The notes under the pieces are model-generated. The model made no database searches. It was not told the DNA's origin and worked only from the letters and a program-made list of their open reading frames with translations. A stretch of 64,000 nt of DNA. It comes from Chryseobacterium sp. KACC 21268. GTDB taxonomy: Bacteria; Bacteroidota; Bacteroidia; Flavobacteriales; Weeksellaceae. Every line of letters begins with the position of its first letter. Positions within the stretch are counted from its first letter, which is position 1. The DNA is taken from assembly GCA_028736075.1 (NCBI GenBank), contig CP117875.1, positions 1,736,001 through 1,800,000 of the forward strand, given 5' to 3'. Positions 1 through 9,867 of the stretch are shown here, in pieces. The position numbers and the translations under genes are program-made.

Positions 1-1
1 G

Positions 2-580
2 AGCGTAAAGCCTCACGCTTCGTCCAGAACGCGGCGATGGATGATGCCGCTGCTATTGGGTTGGACGGGAATGCGTGGTGTGGTCTCTCTTGCCGCGGCT
101 CTTGCTATTCCTGTGACATTAAGCAATGGTGAAGCTTTTCCGCATAGAAATTTAATATTATTCATAACCTTTGTTGTGATTCTTCTGACGCTTCTGGTGC
201 AAGGTCTCACTTTGCCCTTTATCATAAGAAGAACAGGCTTTTTTGATGGTATTTTTGATGAAGAAAATGAGCGTTCAACCAAACAGAAAATAAAAAAAGA
301 ACTGAAACAGCATATGTATCAATTCTTAAAGTCCAAGTACGAAAACGAATTAAAAGATCACGCAGGATTAGAGATGTTCCTAAAACATTGGGAAGAACGT
401 ACAAAAGCCACTGATGACAGTTGGATGAATGAGAAAACAAAAATAATTTTCGTAGAAATGCTCGAAATTCAACGTGAGTATCTTTCTGAGCTTAACAAAG
501 ATCCGAAGGTAAATGAGGAAATTATTCGCCAACAATTATTCCAAATCGATCTGGAAGAGGAGCGCTTGAAAATGATTTAA
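2..580 (+). CDS. Na+/H+ antiporter, CPA1 family (C-terminal part, 5' truncated)
   Basis: The reading frame is open from the first bases of the window, so only the C-terminal ~190 residues are present. The stretch GWTGMRGVVSLAAALAIP is the conserved arginine-containing helix near the end of the transport domain of CPA1 antiporters, which exchange Na+ for H+ across the inner membrane. One more membrane segment follows (LILFITFVVILLTLLVQGL), then a charged cytoplasmic tail of about 110 residues rich in Glu and Lys, as in the YjcE-like branch. The stop is 10 bp before the next small membrane gene, so the two are probably co-transcribed. The N-terminal transport helices lie outside the window. Confidence 0.85.
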   Translation, partial: SVKPHASSRTRRWMMPLLLGWTGMRGVVSLAAALAIPVTLSNGEAFPHRNLILFITFVVILLTLLVQGLTLPFIIRRTGFFDGIFDEENERSTKQKIKKELKQHMYQFLKSKYENELKDHAGLEMFLKHWEERTKATDDSWMNEKTKIIFVEMLEIQREYLSELNKDPKVNEEIIRQQLFQIDLEEERLKMI

Positions 581-590
581 TTTTGGATAT

Positions 591-1037
591 ATGAAAAGCA
601 TCAATCGGAATCAAATACTCAGTTTATCGAAGCGAATTCTTTTTGTTGCGTTAGTTGTTTTTGGTTCTACATTTCTGCAGATTTACTGGTCTATGGGACA
701 GTTTGCGGATCAGATGTCAAGTGCGTGTCTGGAATGTTGGTTTGTAGAAGATGCTTTCTATATGTCAGTGATGACTTCTGTGTTTCTGGCAATTGTTTTT
801 AATTTTCTGGAAATGGTGCAGAGTCGAGTTTTTAGAATTGTTGTTCAGTTTTTACTTCTGATCTCAGCTTGGTTTTTTTTGGACTATTCGATATTTGTAG
901 AACGTGAGTCGTCTTGGAGTACTTATCATTTTAATGAAGAGCTGTATTATGTGGCTACACTTTCATTTTTATCCATATTGATTCTATCTTGTTTGAATAT
1001 TATGATAATTAATTATAAGTCTTTTCTTAAAATTTAG
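591..1037 (+). CDS. Hypothetical four-helix membrane protein
   Basis: A 148-residue protein that I do not recognise. It has four hydrophobic segments (about residues 14-32, 57-73, 82-99 and 122-142) with short loops, so it should be a small inner-membrane protein. A CLEC motif and charged residues sit in the first loop. It starts 10 bp after the antiporter stop and is followed by almost 1 kb of non-coding DNA, so it is likely the last gene of that operon. No catalytic motif is visible. Confidence 0.7.
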   Translation: MKSINRNQILSLSKRILFVALVVFGSTFLQIYWSMGQFADQMSSACLECWFVEDAFYMSVMTSVFLAIVFNFLEMVQSRVFRIVVQFLLLISAWFFLDYSIFVERESSWSTYHFNEELYYVATLSFLSILILSCLNIMIINYKSFLKI

Positions 1038-1611
1038 AATTCATATTTAAACAAAAAAGCGATTGAGATTTCTGTGCTTTTATACACATAAACAAAGAAC
1101 TGTCGAAATGCTTTAATTGAAGATTAATGGAGGGTTGATGTAAAATAATTAGTCAAATATTTATAACAGTTTCTTTAATTACAATGAACTATGCGAATGC
1201 ACTAGCAAGATATCCTTCTATGGCAATGTTGATATTGTAGCATTCAGCAATCTGTACTTGTAATACAAATAATTCAAAATTCTGTACTGATGTTTTCGAT
1301 GACGCCTAGACATCAAGTGTAAGTAATTTTTATTTAAGTTTGTTTTCTTAATAAACTATTCGGTTTACAATATTTAAAAGAATTTAAACTTTCTAATCAA
1401 TATTTGTTTTCAACCAATATTTTCTGCTTCAAACTAAAATAACGTTTAAATAAGTGTTTTTGAAGGGCTAAAGGAATTGGTGTCATCGGATAAAGTAGCT
1501 TATAAATCTGATTATTTAAGTGCCACACATTTGTGAAAAAATAGTAAATTTTACATTTTCATATTAATCTTAAATAATTTTAGGGCTTGTAACGTATTGA
1601 TAGTCATATGA

Positions 1612-1703
1612 GAGTATCTGTTGTGTATGTCGTTTTTTTGGTAGAGTAACCAATCGTGTATGCTGTTATTACTAAAATTAAGCTTCTGTATATACATTTG
1701 TGA
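1612..1703 (+). promoter_or_regulatory. Shared upstream module, copy A
   Basis: The 18 bases GAGTATCTGTTGTGTATG at 1612-1629 recur exactly at 9745-9762. A degenerate second half (GAGTA, seven bases, CGTGTATG at 1644-1662) starts 32 bp further on, and the box ATACATTTG lies at 1692-1700, 80 bp from the module start against 81 bp in copy B. This copy ends about 320 bp before the adhesin start at 2026. The spacing suggests a protein-binding array on one face of the helix; the ligand is unknown. Confidence 0.6.
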
Positions 1704-1748
1704 AGACACTGAAACCAGATAGTCACAATTTAGACAGACCGATTTCTA

Positions 1749-1890
1749 ATGAAAAAAATATTTCCAATTATTTCTTCTTTTTACTAGCTTTTCAATTTTT
1801 GATAATGCTGGTAATATAGTGGTTGACAATTCCACGCCTCAATTTTCTCTCCTAAATTTTGTGCGGAACTGGTGGTCAGTGAATGGATAA
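1749..1890 (+). pseudogene. Possible frameshifted remnant of a short secreted protein
   Basis: An ATG at 1749 opens a signal-peptide-like start (MKKIFPIISSF) that hits a stop after 12 codons. In the next frame the reading continues as FDNAGNIVVDNSTPQF up to a stop near 1887. One indel would join them into about 45 residues. This may be a decayed gene end or chance; there is no family match I can name. Confidence 0.2.
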
Positions 1891-2025
1891 TTGTTCAGGT
1901 TTTTTTTTGATCATTTTTACATTATCATATTTGTAAATATTGATTTAAAATAATGGTATATTATCAAATAAAATAACTTAAATGTAATTATTTAATAAAT
2001 TATAACTTCTCAACTATTAAAAACT

Positions 2026-5000
2026 ATGAAAAAAAATTTACTGGCAAGCTTTATAGTCCTTGGAGTAGGAATGTCTGCTCAGGTCACAGGCTCAAAAACT
2101 ATAGGTATGGATTATCCAAACCTTAATTCCGCTTTCGCAGACCTTAATACGAATGGTTTGGGATCTGGCGGTGTAACATTGAATATTCCGGCAGGATATA
2201 CAGAAACTTCGCCCGCTGGAGGATATATGCTGGGAAGTACAGTTCTAAATGCCTCTCTATCATCAGAGAATCCTTTACTCATCCAGAAAAGTGGTTCAGG
2301 ACTCAATCCTTTATTTACAGGAAGTACCGGGACATCCACAACTGTAGACGCCATTTTTAAATTTTCCGGCGTAGACTATATGACCATTGACGGTATTGAT
2401 CTGCGAGAAAGTGCTGATAATACTAATGCAACCACTTTAAACGAAAGAGGATTTGCTTTCTACAATCTAAGTAATACGGATGGTTGCAGCTATAACACGA
2501 TAAAAAACAGCACGGTAACTTTCCTTAAAACCGTAAATAATACAGCTACCGGAATTATCTTCATTCACAGTACTGCTACAGGTACATTGGTTTTCCCAAG
2601 TGCTACTACTGGAAGCCACAGTTTTAATAAAATCTATAGCAATACCATAGTGAAAGCTCTGGGTTCCGCCATCAGTTTTACCGGTTATGCCGCTCCTTCA
2701 CCATACACGCTCTATGATCAAGGGAATGATGTGGGGGGAAGCACATCCGAAACAGGTAATACGCTCACAGATATCGGAGGAATGGCAGGTGGAGAATTTA
2801 TTACCAATAATTATGGTCTGTCCAATACCTATCAGAACAATGCAAACATTTCGAATAACAAAATTAATTTTTCGCCCGATGGAAAAGGAACTATCGGTAT
2901 TTATGCATTTGGTGCGAGTTGTACCTATACCATCAATAATAATACTGTAAATGCATCAGGGAAAATAGATAGTTCAGCTGGTACTTCGCATATTGGTATC
3001 TATGGTAGTTCTTCAGGACTCAATCTTACGGCTAACAATAATGTAGTCAATGTATTGGCTGCTCCCTTTAGCGGAAGGACCGCTACTTATGGTCTATGGT
3101 CCCAAAATGCTGGCGGAAATCTTTCATTTGATGGAAATACTGTTATGGCAAAGGGAGATGATACCGTCTACGGTATATATGCTAATGCTACTGGCGCATC
3201 TGTTAATGTCACTAATAATACGGTCAAAAATATTACAAGCACTGGCGCTTTTGGTAATACAAGTGCAATCTATATGAATGCTACCGGAATCGCAACAAAT
3301 ATATCTGGCAATAAAATAAGTAATCTCACTGCCAACGGTTTATTAGGAAGCGCTTATGGCTTATATGTAGGTGGCTCAACAGCTTCGACCACAACCAATG
3401 TTTTTAACAATCTAATCGGTGACTTGAAGACGCCAACGGTCAATGACGCGGCAGCGCGATTAGTAGGTATCTATCTCGCTGCTACAGGAGCCACATCAAA
3501 ATTGAATATATATTATAACACTGTTAATCTCAATGGAACCTCTAACGGTACCAATTTCAGTTCTTCAGGTATTTATCATACTTTCAATACAAATGCGACA
3601 ACAGCTGCCTTGGATTTGAGAAATAATGTGATTGTAAATAATTCAATGCCAAATGGTTCGGGAACTGCCAGCGCCTTCAGAAGAAATTCTGCAACCAATC
3701 TGAACAATTACGCAACGACTTCTGATAACAATGATTTCGCAGTAGGCCCGGCTGGTTTCATATTTTTTGATGGAACAACAAAGTACAACCTTGCAGATTT
3801 TAAATCTTTGGCCTCACCCCGAGATGACAATTCATTAAGCGTGATACCTCAGTTTACATCGCCTGTAGGTACAGATGCAGATTACCTGAAACTGAACAGC
3901 TATGCACCAGTCAATGAGCAATTAGACAACAGAGGTGTTGACATGATGGGATTTGCTACAGATTTTGCGGGAGTTACCAGAAACTCGGTTACACCTGATC
4001 TGGGTGCATATGAATTTTCATTCGCAGTTCCTACTGTAGCACCAAATTGTACAACAGTATATGCACCGGTTAATGCATCAACTGGTAATATACCAAACCA
4101 AATAACAATCAGTTGGCTTCCTACAGAGTACGCAACAGGCTACAAATTATACTTGGGTACTACACCTGGTGGAGCAGAGTTAATTGATGGTATGGTATTT
4201 ACAACTTTATTATATCCCACAACTCTTGAAAAGAACAAAACTTACTATGTAAAAGTGGTACCTACAAACAATATAGGCGATGCCTCGGGATGTTCTGAGA
4301 CCACTTTTTCAACAACCGAATTTTCTTTTTGTCCAATCACTTATCCTAATGTTGAGCCTATAAGCAATGTCACATTTGCGGGCATTAATAATTCTAGCAG
4401 TTCGGACGTAACAGGAAATACTGGATATCAAGATTTTACCAATGTTGTAGGACAGGTTTACACGAATTTAAGTTCTACATTGACCATCGCTGGAAACACC
4501 AACGGAAATAGAACGTCTTATTATGCGGTCTTTATAGACTGGAATCAAAACGGAAGTCTGAATGATGCTGGCGAAGTGTACTTTGGAGATGGCTCATTAT
4601 TCATTACCAATTCCACAGGTGCAGACGAAAAAATAGCTACCGCAAATATTGCAGTTCCGTCAAATGCGAAACTAGGTCTTACAAGAATGAGAATCAAAAA
4701 AGAATACTCTGCCGCAGTCCCAAGCAGTACTGGTAATTTTGCCAATCCTTGCGATAAGGTTCAAAGCTTTGGACAGGTAGAAGATTATACCCTGAATGTT
4801 TCGGATTCAACTTTGGCTTTATCCGATGTGAATAAAACGAAAATATCGGTTTACCCTAATCCATTCACAGATGTTCTAAGAATCTCCGACGTTAAGGATG
4901 TTAAGTCAATTTCCATCAGTGATATGACAGGAAGACAGGTGAGATCTTTGAATCCGTCATCAGCCCTTAAACTTGGTAATCTGAATGCTGGATTATACAT

Positions 5001-5058
5001 TGTAAATCTCCAGATGGAGGACGGAAGCTCAAAATCTTTCAAGATAATTAAAAAGTAA
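2026..5058 (+). CDS. T9SS-secreted beta-helix protein with FnIII and GEVED domains
   Basis: A 1010-residue protein made for export. It has a signal peptide (residues 1-19, cut near SAQ), then ~600 residues of Asn-rich repeats (patterns like NNNTVNA and ISGNKISNL) typical of a right-handed parallel beta-helix. A fibronectin-III-like domain (about 680-770) and a GEVED domain (about 790-925, with DWNQNG, DAGEVYFGDG and GQVEDYTLNV) follow. The end is a T9SS type A sorting domain (about 940-1010, starting VYPNPF and closing FKIIKK), which directs passage through the outer membrane and surface attachment or release. Beta-helix proteins of this kind are adhesins or polysaccharide-binding proteins; the ligand cannot be read. 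The shared upstream module at 1612-1703 may control it. Confidence 0.85.
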   Translation: MKKNLLASFIVLGVGMSAQVTGSKTIGMDYPNLNSAFADLNTNGLGSGGVTLNIPAGYTETSPAGGYMLGSTVLNASLSSENPLLIQKSGSGLNPLFTGSTGTSTTVDAIFKFSGVDYMTIDGIDLRESADNTNATTLNERGFAFYNLSNTDGCSYNTIKNSTVTFLKTVNNTATGIIFIHSTATGTLVFPSATTGSHSFNKIYSNTIVKALGSAISFTGYAAPSPYTLYDQGNDVGGSTSETGNTLTDIGGMAGGEFITNNYGLSNTYQNNANISNNKINFSPDGKGTIGIYAFGASCTYTINNNTVNASGKIDSSAGTSHIGIYGSSSGLNLTANNNVVNVLAAPFSGRTATYGLWSQNAGGNLSFDGNTVMAKGDDTVYGIYANATGASVNVTNNTVKNITSTGAFGNTSAIYMNATGIATNISGNKISNLTANGLLGSAYGLYVGGSTASTTTNVFNNLIGDLKTPTVNDAAARLVGIYLAATGATSKLNIYYNTVNLNGTSNGTNFSSSGIYHTFNTNATTAALDLRNNVIVNNSMPNGSGTASAFRRNSATNLNNYATTSDNNDFAVGPAGFIFFDGTTKYNLADFKSLASPRDDNSLSVIPQFTSPVGTDADYLKLNSYAPVNEQLDNRGVDMMGFATDFAGVTRNSVTPDLGAYEFSFAVPTVAPNCTTVYAPVNASTGNIPNQITISWLPTEYATGYKLYLGTTPGGAELIDGMVFTTLLYPTTLEKNKTYYVKVVPTNNIGDASGCSETTFSTTEFSFCPITYPNVEPISNVTFAGINNSSSSDVTGNTGYQDFTNVVGQVYTNLSSTLTIAGNTNGNRTSYYAVFIDWNQNGSLNDAGEVYFGDGSLFITNSTGADEKIATANIAVPSNAKLGLTRMRIKKEYSAAVPSSTGNFANPCDKVQSFGQVEDYTLNVSDSTLALSDVNKTKISVYPNPFTDVLRISDVKDVKSISISDMTGRQVRSLNPSSALKLGNLNAGLYIVNLQMEDGSSKSFKIIKK

Positions 5059-5066
5059 TTTATTTA

Positions 5067-5100
5067 GGTCACAAGTTGTTTTTGACAATGACTTGTGATC
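5067..5100 (+). terminator. Weak hairpin after the beta-helix gene
   Basis: Arms GGTCACAAGT (5067-5076) and ACTTGTGATC (5091-5100) pair over about nine positions with a 14-base loop, followed by CTTAAGTTTT. The U-tract is poor, so read-through into the M4 peptidase gene is possible. Confidence 0.4.
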
Positions 5101-5169
5101 TTAAGTTTTATAAATAATTGACAACAATTAGAATTTTATAATTTTTGAAATGAATTTAATATTTAAGAT

Positions 5170-7929
5170 ATGAAGAAAGAAATTTTACGTATTGGTCTAA
5201 TTTGCGGAATGCTAGGTGTAAGTATTTCGGTAAGTTCACAAGAATATGTCGACAGGAAAACTGTTGAGAAAAATGGAAGTGTCAGTCTTGTTACTTTTAA
5301 AAAGAATACCGGCTTGGCATCAAAGTCCAAAGCGGAACTTTTTAAAGAAATATTACAACTTCCCGCAGAAGCAGAATTAAGACTTTCAAAATCAGAAAAA
5401 AATTCTAGCGGTAATTTCCTTGATGAGAAATATCAATTATATCACAAGAATGTGATCGTAGAGTTTGGAATCTATAATCTGCATTACAAAAATGATGATC
5501 TGACCAGTATGAATGGCGAGATTTTTACGACTGCCAATGCAAGTGTAATTCCTCAGATATCATCACAGGTGGCTTTGGATAAGGCAATCGCAAGTGTCGG
5601 CGCAAAGAAATATATGTGGGAAGATGCTGACGGCAATGTCGATAATTATAAAAAACCGTCTGGAGAATTGGTGCTTCTTCCAATACAGCAAGCTGACGAA
5701 AGCTATAAACTGACTTTAGCATATAAATTTGATGTTTTTGCATCTCAGCCTATAAGCCGGGCCTATATTTATGTAAGTGCAATTGATGGCAAAATTCTGT
5801 TGAGTGATGCGATTATGAAACACTCTTCGCAAAATATTTTACAAAAGGAAATCGATACCCGTAAAATCATTTCGGATGTAAAAGATTCAACCTTAAAAAA
5901 TACTCTAGCAAAACTTGTTCCTGCAAATGCTGCTACCAAATACAGCGGAGCTCAGACAATAGAAACTTCCCTAAATACAGCTGGCACTAGTTACCTTTTG
6001 TACGATACCACTAGAGGGAATGGCATCAGAACATACAATCTTAAAAAAAGCAGCAATCTGGCATTAGCTGTAGATTTTACAGATGTTGATAATAACTGGA
6101 GTGCTGCAGAATTCGACAATTCCAATTTTGACAACGCAGCTCTGGACGCGCATTTCGGTGTTGAAAAAACTTACGATTACTTTAAAAATATTCATAACAG
6201 AAACAGTTATGACAACAACGGGTCTATTCTTAGAAGCTACGTTCATTACGGTACCAATTATAATAATGCATCCTGGGCAGGTTTATACATGCTGTACGGT
6301 GACGGTGACAGAACGACGACCTTCAATGTTTTGACGGCATTTGATATTACGGCGCACGAATTGGGACACGGCGTTTGCTCCACTTCGGCAGGACTTATCT
6401 ATCAAAGAGAATCTGGTGCTATCAATGAAGGTCTTTCAGATATTTGGGGAGCAGCGGTAGAGAATACTTATTTGCCAAATAAACAGGCATTCTTGATTGG
6501 TGAAGATATTACTCTTTATTCGCCTTTCTATCTTAGATCGATGAGTGATCCAAAATCAGCAGGTCAGCCAGATACTTATCGTGGAGAGAACTGGATTCCT
6601 GCAACGGCGCAGGAGGGCTGTGCTGTTCCCGCATCTGATACCAATGATAACTGTGGCGTACATACAAACAGTGGTGTTCTGAACCATTGGTATTATGTTT
6701 TAGTTCAAGGGAAAACGGGAACCAATGATATTGGAAAATCATATTCTGTAACAGGAATTGGATTTGAAAAGGCCTCCAAGATTGTTTATCGCCTAGAGAC
6801 CGTTTTCCTTACACCTAATTCAACATACAGCAATACGCGTGATCTGGGAATTCAGGTTGCCATTGAGCTTTATGGCGCGGGCTCTCCTGAGGCTATTGCT
6901 ACTCAGGACGCATTTTATGCAGTGGGTTTAGGGACAAAATACAATCCTAATGGAACAGACACAACAGCTCCAACTTCACCGCTTGATCTTACAGCAACTT
7001 CCACGACCAATGTTTCAACTTATCTTACCTGGACGGCTTCTACAGATGATTTTGCATTGGATGGTTATAACGTTTACAAAGATGATGTTTTGTTGGGGAC
7101 AACTTACAAGCCTTCATTCTATGTGACTGGACTGACGGCTTCGAGCACGTATAATTTCAAGGTTGAAGCAAAAGACGAGGCAGGAAATAAATCCGGCTTC
7201 AGTAATATCGTTCCTGTTACAACATTGGCAACTGGTAATGCTTATTGTACTTCACAATCTACATCTACAAGTTTTATGAAGATCCAAAGTGTAAAACTAA
7301 ATACAATCGATAACCAAAGTACAGGAAATGCTGGATACGAAGACTTTTCTTATATCTCCACTGATGTGAAAAAAGGGCAGACCTACACGATTACCATAAA
7401 GCCATATTGGTCTAGAATTATTTACCCTCTGAGATACAGATTGTACATCGATTATAACAACAATGGCATCTTTACAGATAGTGGCGAAAATGCCTGGTCA
7501 CAAATAACAGCTACGGATGCTTCGACAGTTTCCGGCATTTTTACGATTCCAGCGTCTGCTGTCACAGGAACTGTCAGGTTAAGAGTTCAGGCTGCATACA
7601 ATCAGACACCAACATCTTGTTCGACGATCAATTATGGACAAGTGGAAGATTACTCTTTGAATATTCAGGATCTCTTAGCCGTTTCTGATGTTGATAATGC
7701 AAGCCAGGTTGTAATCTATCCAAATCCTGTGAAAGATGTTATTCATATTAAGTCTGATGATTCCGGCGAATTATCTTATCAGGTTTATAATGCTACAGGA
7801 CAAATTGTTCTTAATGGTAAGTCTTCTGATAAGACCATAAATGCACAGAAATTAACTTCCGGAAATTATGTTTTGGAATTGACTAATAAACAAGGACGAA
7901 AATCTACACAAAAGTTTATCAAAAAATAA
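5170..7929 (+). CDS. T9SS-secreted M4 (thermolysin-like) metallopeptidase
   Basis: A 919-residue secreted zinc endopeptidase. After a signal peptide (cut near VSSQ) comes an FTP/PepSY propeptide (about 30-210) that normally acts as an inhibitor and chaperone. The catalytic domain holds the zinc motif HELGH (His396, Glu397, His400), the third ligand Glu420 in GAINEGLSD, and the M4 catalytic His498 in CGVHTNSGVLNHW. The C-terminal helical domain ends near 595. It is followed by an FnIII domain (600-690), a GEVED domain (about 745-835) and a T9SS type A tail (847-919, IYPNPVKD). It shares FnIII, GEVED and tail architecture with the preceding gene, 111 bp upstream, so the two probably work together at the surface. 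Confidence 0.95.
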   Translation: MKKEILRIGLICGMLGVSISVSSQEYVDRKTVEKNGSVSLVTFKKNTGLASKSKAELFKEILQLPAEAELRLSKSEKNSSGNFLDEKYQLYHKNVIVEFGIYNLHYKNDDLTSMNGEIFTTANASVIPQISSQVALDKAIASVGAKKYMWEDADGNVDNYKKPSGELVLLPIQQADESYKLTLAYKFDVFASQPISRAYIYVSAIDGKILLSDAIMKHSSQNILQKEIDTRKIISDVKDSTLKNTLAKLVPANAATKYSGAQTIETSLNTAGTSYLLYDTTRGNGIRTYNLKKSSNLALAVDFTDVDNNWSAAEFDNSNFDNAALDAHFGVEKTYDYFKNIHNRNSYDNNGSILRSYVHYGTNYNNASWAGLYMLYGDGDRTTTFNVLTAFDITAHELGHGVCSTSAGLIYQRESGAINEGLSDIWGAAVENTYLPNKQAFLIGEDITLYSPFYLRSMSDPKSAGQPDTYRGENWIPATAQEGCAVPASDTNDNCGVHTNSGVLNHWYYVLVQGKTGTNDIGKSYSVTGIGFEKASKIVYRLETVFLTPNSTYSNTRDLGIQVAIELYGAGSPEAIATQDAFYAVGLGTKYNPNGTDTTAPTSPLDLTATSTTNVSTYLTWTASTDDFALDGYNVYKDDVLLGTTYKPSFYVTGLTASSTYNFKVEAKDEAGNKSGFSNIVPVTTLATGNAYCTSQSTSTSFMKIQSVKLNTIDNQSTGNAGYEDFSYISTDVKKGQTYTITIKPYWSRIIYPLRYRLYIDYNNNGIFTDSGENAWSQITATDASTVSGIFTIPASAVTGTVRLRVQAAYNQTPTSCSTINYGQVEDYSLNIQDLLAVSDVDNASQVVIYPNPVKDVIHIKSDDSGELSYQVYNATGQIVLNGKSSDKTINAQKLTSGNYVLELTNKQGRKSTQKFIKK

Positions 7930-8302
7930 TTTTCATCTTTTGATCATAAATCTTAAGAAAGATTAAAAGATCAAAAACCTTTCTTTATATTTTAAGAGTT
8001 CGGTGTAATGCCGGACTTTTTTTATTTATATAATGTTGAACTGAAATCCTATCTCATTTGAAAATAACTTTTATCACAATTGACAGTTATTTACCAATTT
8101 TTTTAATACATTTAAATTCCTCAAAATCACTAAGTATTAAAGTATAATACTGCCACTTTATTTGAAAATTTAAAAACATCGAATTAAAGATTATAATACT
8201 GAAGCTAGGATATCAATAATCTATTTTAAAATTAATTAAAAAAATGATACCTTTATTCGTTCAAAATGATCAGACAAATAATTCTACAATATTTTAATTT
8301 AG
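7930..8302. other. Intergenic region upstream of the TPR/LuxR regulator
   Basis: 373 bp with the terminator at 7998-8025 and otherwise AT-rich sequence. The shared module seen at 1612 and 9745 is absent here. I see no small gene. Confidence 0.5.
7998..8025 (+). terminator. Rho-independent terminator after the M4 peptidase
   Basis: Stem AGTTCGG (7998-8004) with CCGGACT (8012-8018), a 7-base loop, then seven or more T. A looser hairpin (TTTTGATC with GATCAAAA) lies just before it. Confidence 0.75.
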
Positions 8303-9718
8303 ATGTTTACCAGAAATTCAATTGTGCATAAATTTTTCTTAATTTTCTATTTGTTCACTGGATTTCTATGTGTTTCACAATCTCATGGAAATAATGCAAT
8401 CAAGGAAAAGGTTACAGCAAATGCAAAACTTTTCACCAAAAATATTGACAAAGCCTATCTACAGATCGATCCATTATTAAGATCTTCCCGCGCTGCACAC
8501 GATTCGCTCTCTGAGTTGAAACTTCTGGACAGAAAGTGTCGTTATTTTTACAGTAAAAATCAAATCGACAGTTTGCTGAAAGCTTCGGAAAATCTGGAAG
8601 CAAAGGCAAGTGAATACAATGATCTCTATTCGGTTTCTATGGGAAATGTTTATATGGCAGAAGCGTATTCCATCAATCAATTTTATGATAAGGCAATCTA
8701 TCATCTCGACATTGCGTACAAAGCATTGGAAAAGGATAAATCAAAAAATGCCAAGATATTTTTTGCGAAATCCAATGTTTTAAACAGCTTTTCCAATGTT
8801 TATGCAGATAAAGGAGAGCCTAGAAAGGCAGTAAAAAAACTGTATAAGGCTATTAACAGTTACAAGGAATTGTCTGATCCTGTTCAGATTAATAATTTTC
8901 AGTACGTTAATTACTCCAATATAGCAAGTATTTACCTAGCTTATGACATAGATTCTGCAAACTATTTCGCTCAAAAATCTGTAGACTTATGGACTAATGA
9001 TAAAATGGATGACAAAATAATGATTTCCAATTATCAGGTATTTGGAGAAGTGTATAAAATAAAGAAAGATTACGAAAAATCACTCTACTACTATCACAAA
9101 GCTCTTAAACTCACAGGCAAGAGTGGTTATGAGCTAAATGTTAATAATCTATACAAAGATATTGCTGAACTTTATAAGTTAACAGGCAAGCGGGATAGTT
9201 CTATTATTTATGAAAATCTGCTGAAGCAAAATGAGATTTCTGAACTTCAAAGCAAATACAATTCTCTACACGAGGTAATTTCAAAAGACCGCAAAGATGA
9301 GGGCAAATCCAAAACGATTAATAATGTCATTTTAGGAGGTGTCATCATAGTTTCGGTTTGTTTATTATCCTGGAGTTTTATTTTAATCAGAAGAAAAAAA
9401 TTAGCAGAAAAAGAAGCACCACACGAAACGTATAACAAACTGCTTAGCCTTTTAAAAGAAAATGATCCGTCATTTATGTTTGCTTTTGAAAGTACTTATC
9501 CGGAATTCTCAGAAAAATTAAGGAAAATAAATCCCAGCCTTTCTAATTCGGAAATAGAATTCTGTGCCTATTTGAAATTAAAACTATCAACAAAAGAGAT
9601 TGCAAAGATTACTTTTATGGAACCCAGGACAGTTCAAAATAAAAAACACAGGATCAGAAAACGACTTGATATCCCTAGCACTACAGATATTTATAATTGG
9701 TTCGATACCATTGTGTAA
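8303..9718 (+). CDS. Membrane-anchored TPR protein with C-terminal LuxR-type HTH
   Basis: A 471-residue one-piece sensor-regulator of a type common in flavobacteria. A signal-anchor or signal peptide opens it (residues 1-27). Residues ~80-320 form tetratricopeptide repeats, for instance DKAIYHLDIAYKALEKDK and EKSLYYYHKALKLTGK. A single transmembrane helix follows (about 342-364). The cytoplasmic end (410-471) is a LuxR-like helix-turn-helix with LSTKEIAKITF and RTVQNKKHRIRKRL. The likely role is to sense an envelope signal through the TPRs and control nearby transcription. It lies between two T9SS genes whose upstream regions share a ~90-bp module, which makes those the first candidate targets; that link is inference. 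Confidence 0.8.
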   Translation: MFTRNSIVHKFFLIFYLFTGFLCVSQSHGNNAIKEKVTANAKLFTKNIDKAYLQIDPLLRSSRAAHDSLSELKLLDRKCRYFYSKNQIDSLLKASENLEAKASEYNDLYSVSMGNVYMAEAYSINQFYDKAIYHLDIAYKALEKDKSKNAKIFFAKSNVLNSFSNVYADKGEPRKAVKKLYKAINSYKELSDPVQINNFQYVNYSNIASIYLAYDIDSANYFAQKSVDLWTNDKMDDKIMISNYQVFGEVYKIKKDYEKSLYYYHKALKLTGKSGYELNVNNLYKDIAELYKLTGKRDSSIIYENLLKQNEISELQSKYNSLHEVISKDRKDEGKSKTINNVILGGVIIVSVCLLSWSFILIRRKKLAEKEAPHETYNKLLSLLKENDPSFMFAFESTYPEFSEKLRKINPSLSNSEIEFCAYLKLKLSTKEIAKITFMEPRTVQNKKHRIRKRLDIPSTTDIYNWFDTIV

Positions 9719-9744
9719 ATTATAAGTTGTTGATTTTCAAATGT

Positions 9745-9838
9745 GAGTATCTGTTGTGTATGCAGATTTTCGCTGTGAAGTAAAGCATTGTGTAGGAGAT
9801 TTTCGTTATTTAGTTTTTGATAAACATACATTTGAGTT
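9745..9838 (+). promoter_or_regulatory. Shared upstream module, copy B
   Basis: Carries the same 18 bases as 1612-1629 (here 9745-9762), a second half AAGTAAAGCATTGTGTAGG at 9778-9796, 33 bp from the first start, and ATACATTTG at 9826-9834. It lies between the regulator stop and the next T9SS gene, ending about 30 bp before its start codon at 9868, so it overlaps the expected promoter. Confidence 0.6.
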
Positions 9839-9867
9839 GTGTTTATTAATTACTAAATAATTTTTAT

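Larger units (their letters stand above)
1038..2025. other. Long AT-rich intergenic region, 988 bp
   Basis: No convincing open reading frame is present. The second half carries the shared regulatory module (1612-1703) also found before 9868, and a possible decayed secreted-protein fragment (1749-1890). The box CATTTGTGAA occurs at 1525-1534 and again at 1694-1703. The length is unusual for this gene-dense window and suggests a long leader or promoter region for the adhesin gene at 2026. Confidence 0.6.
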
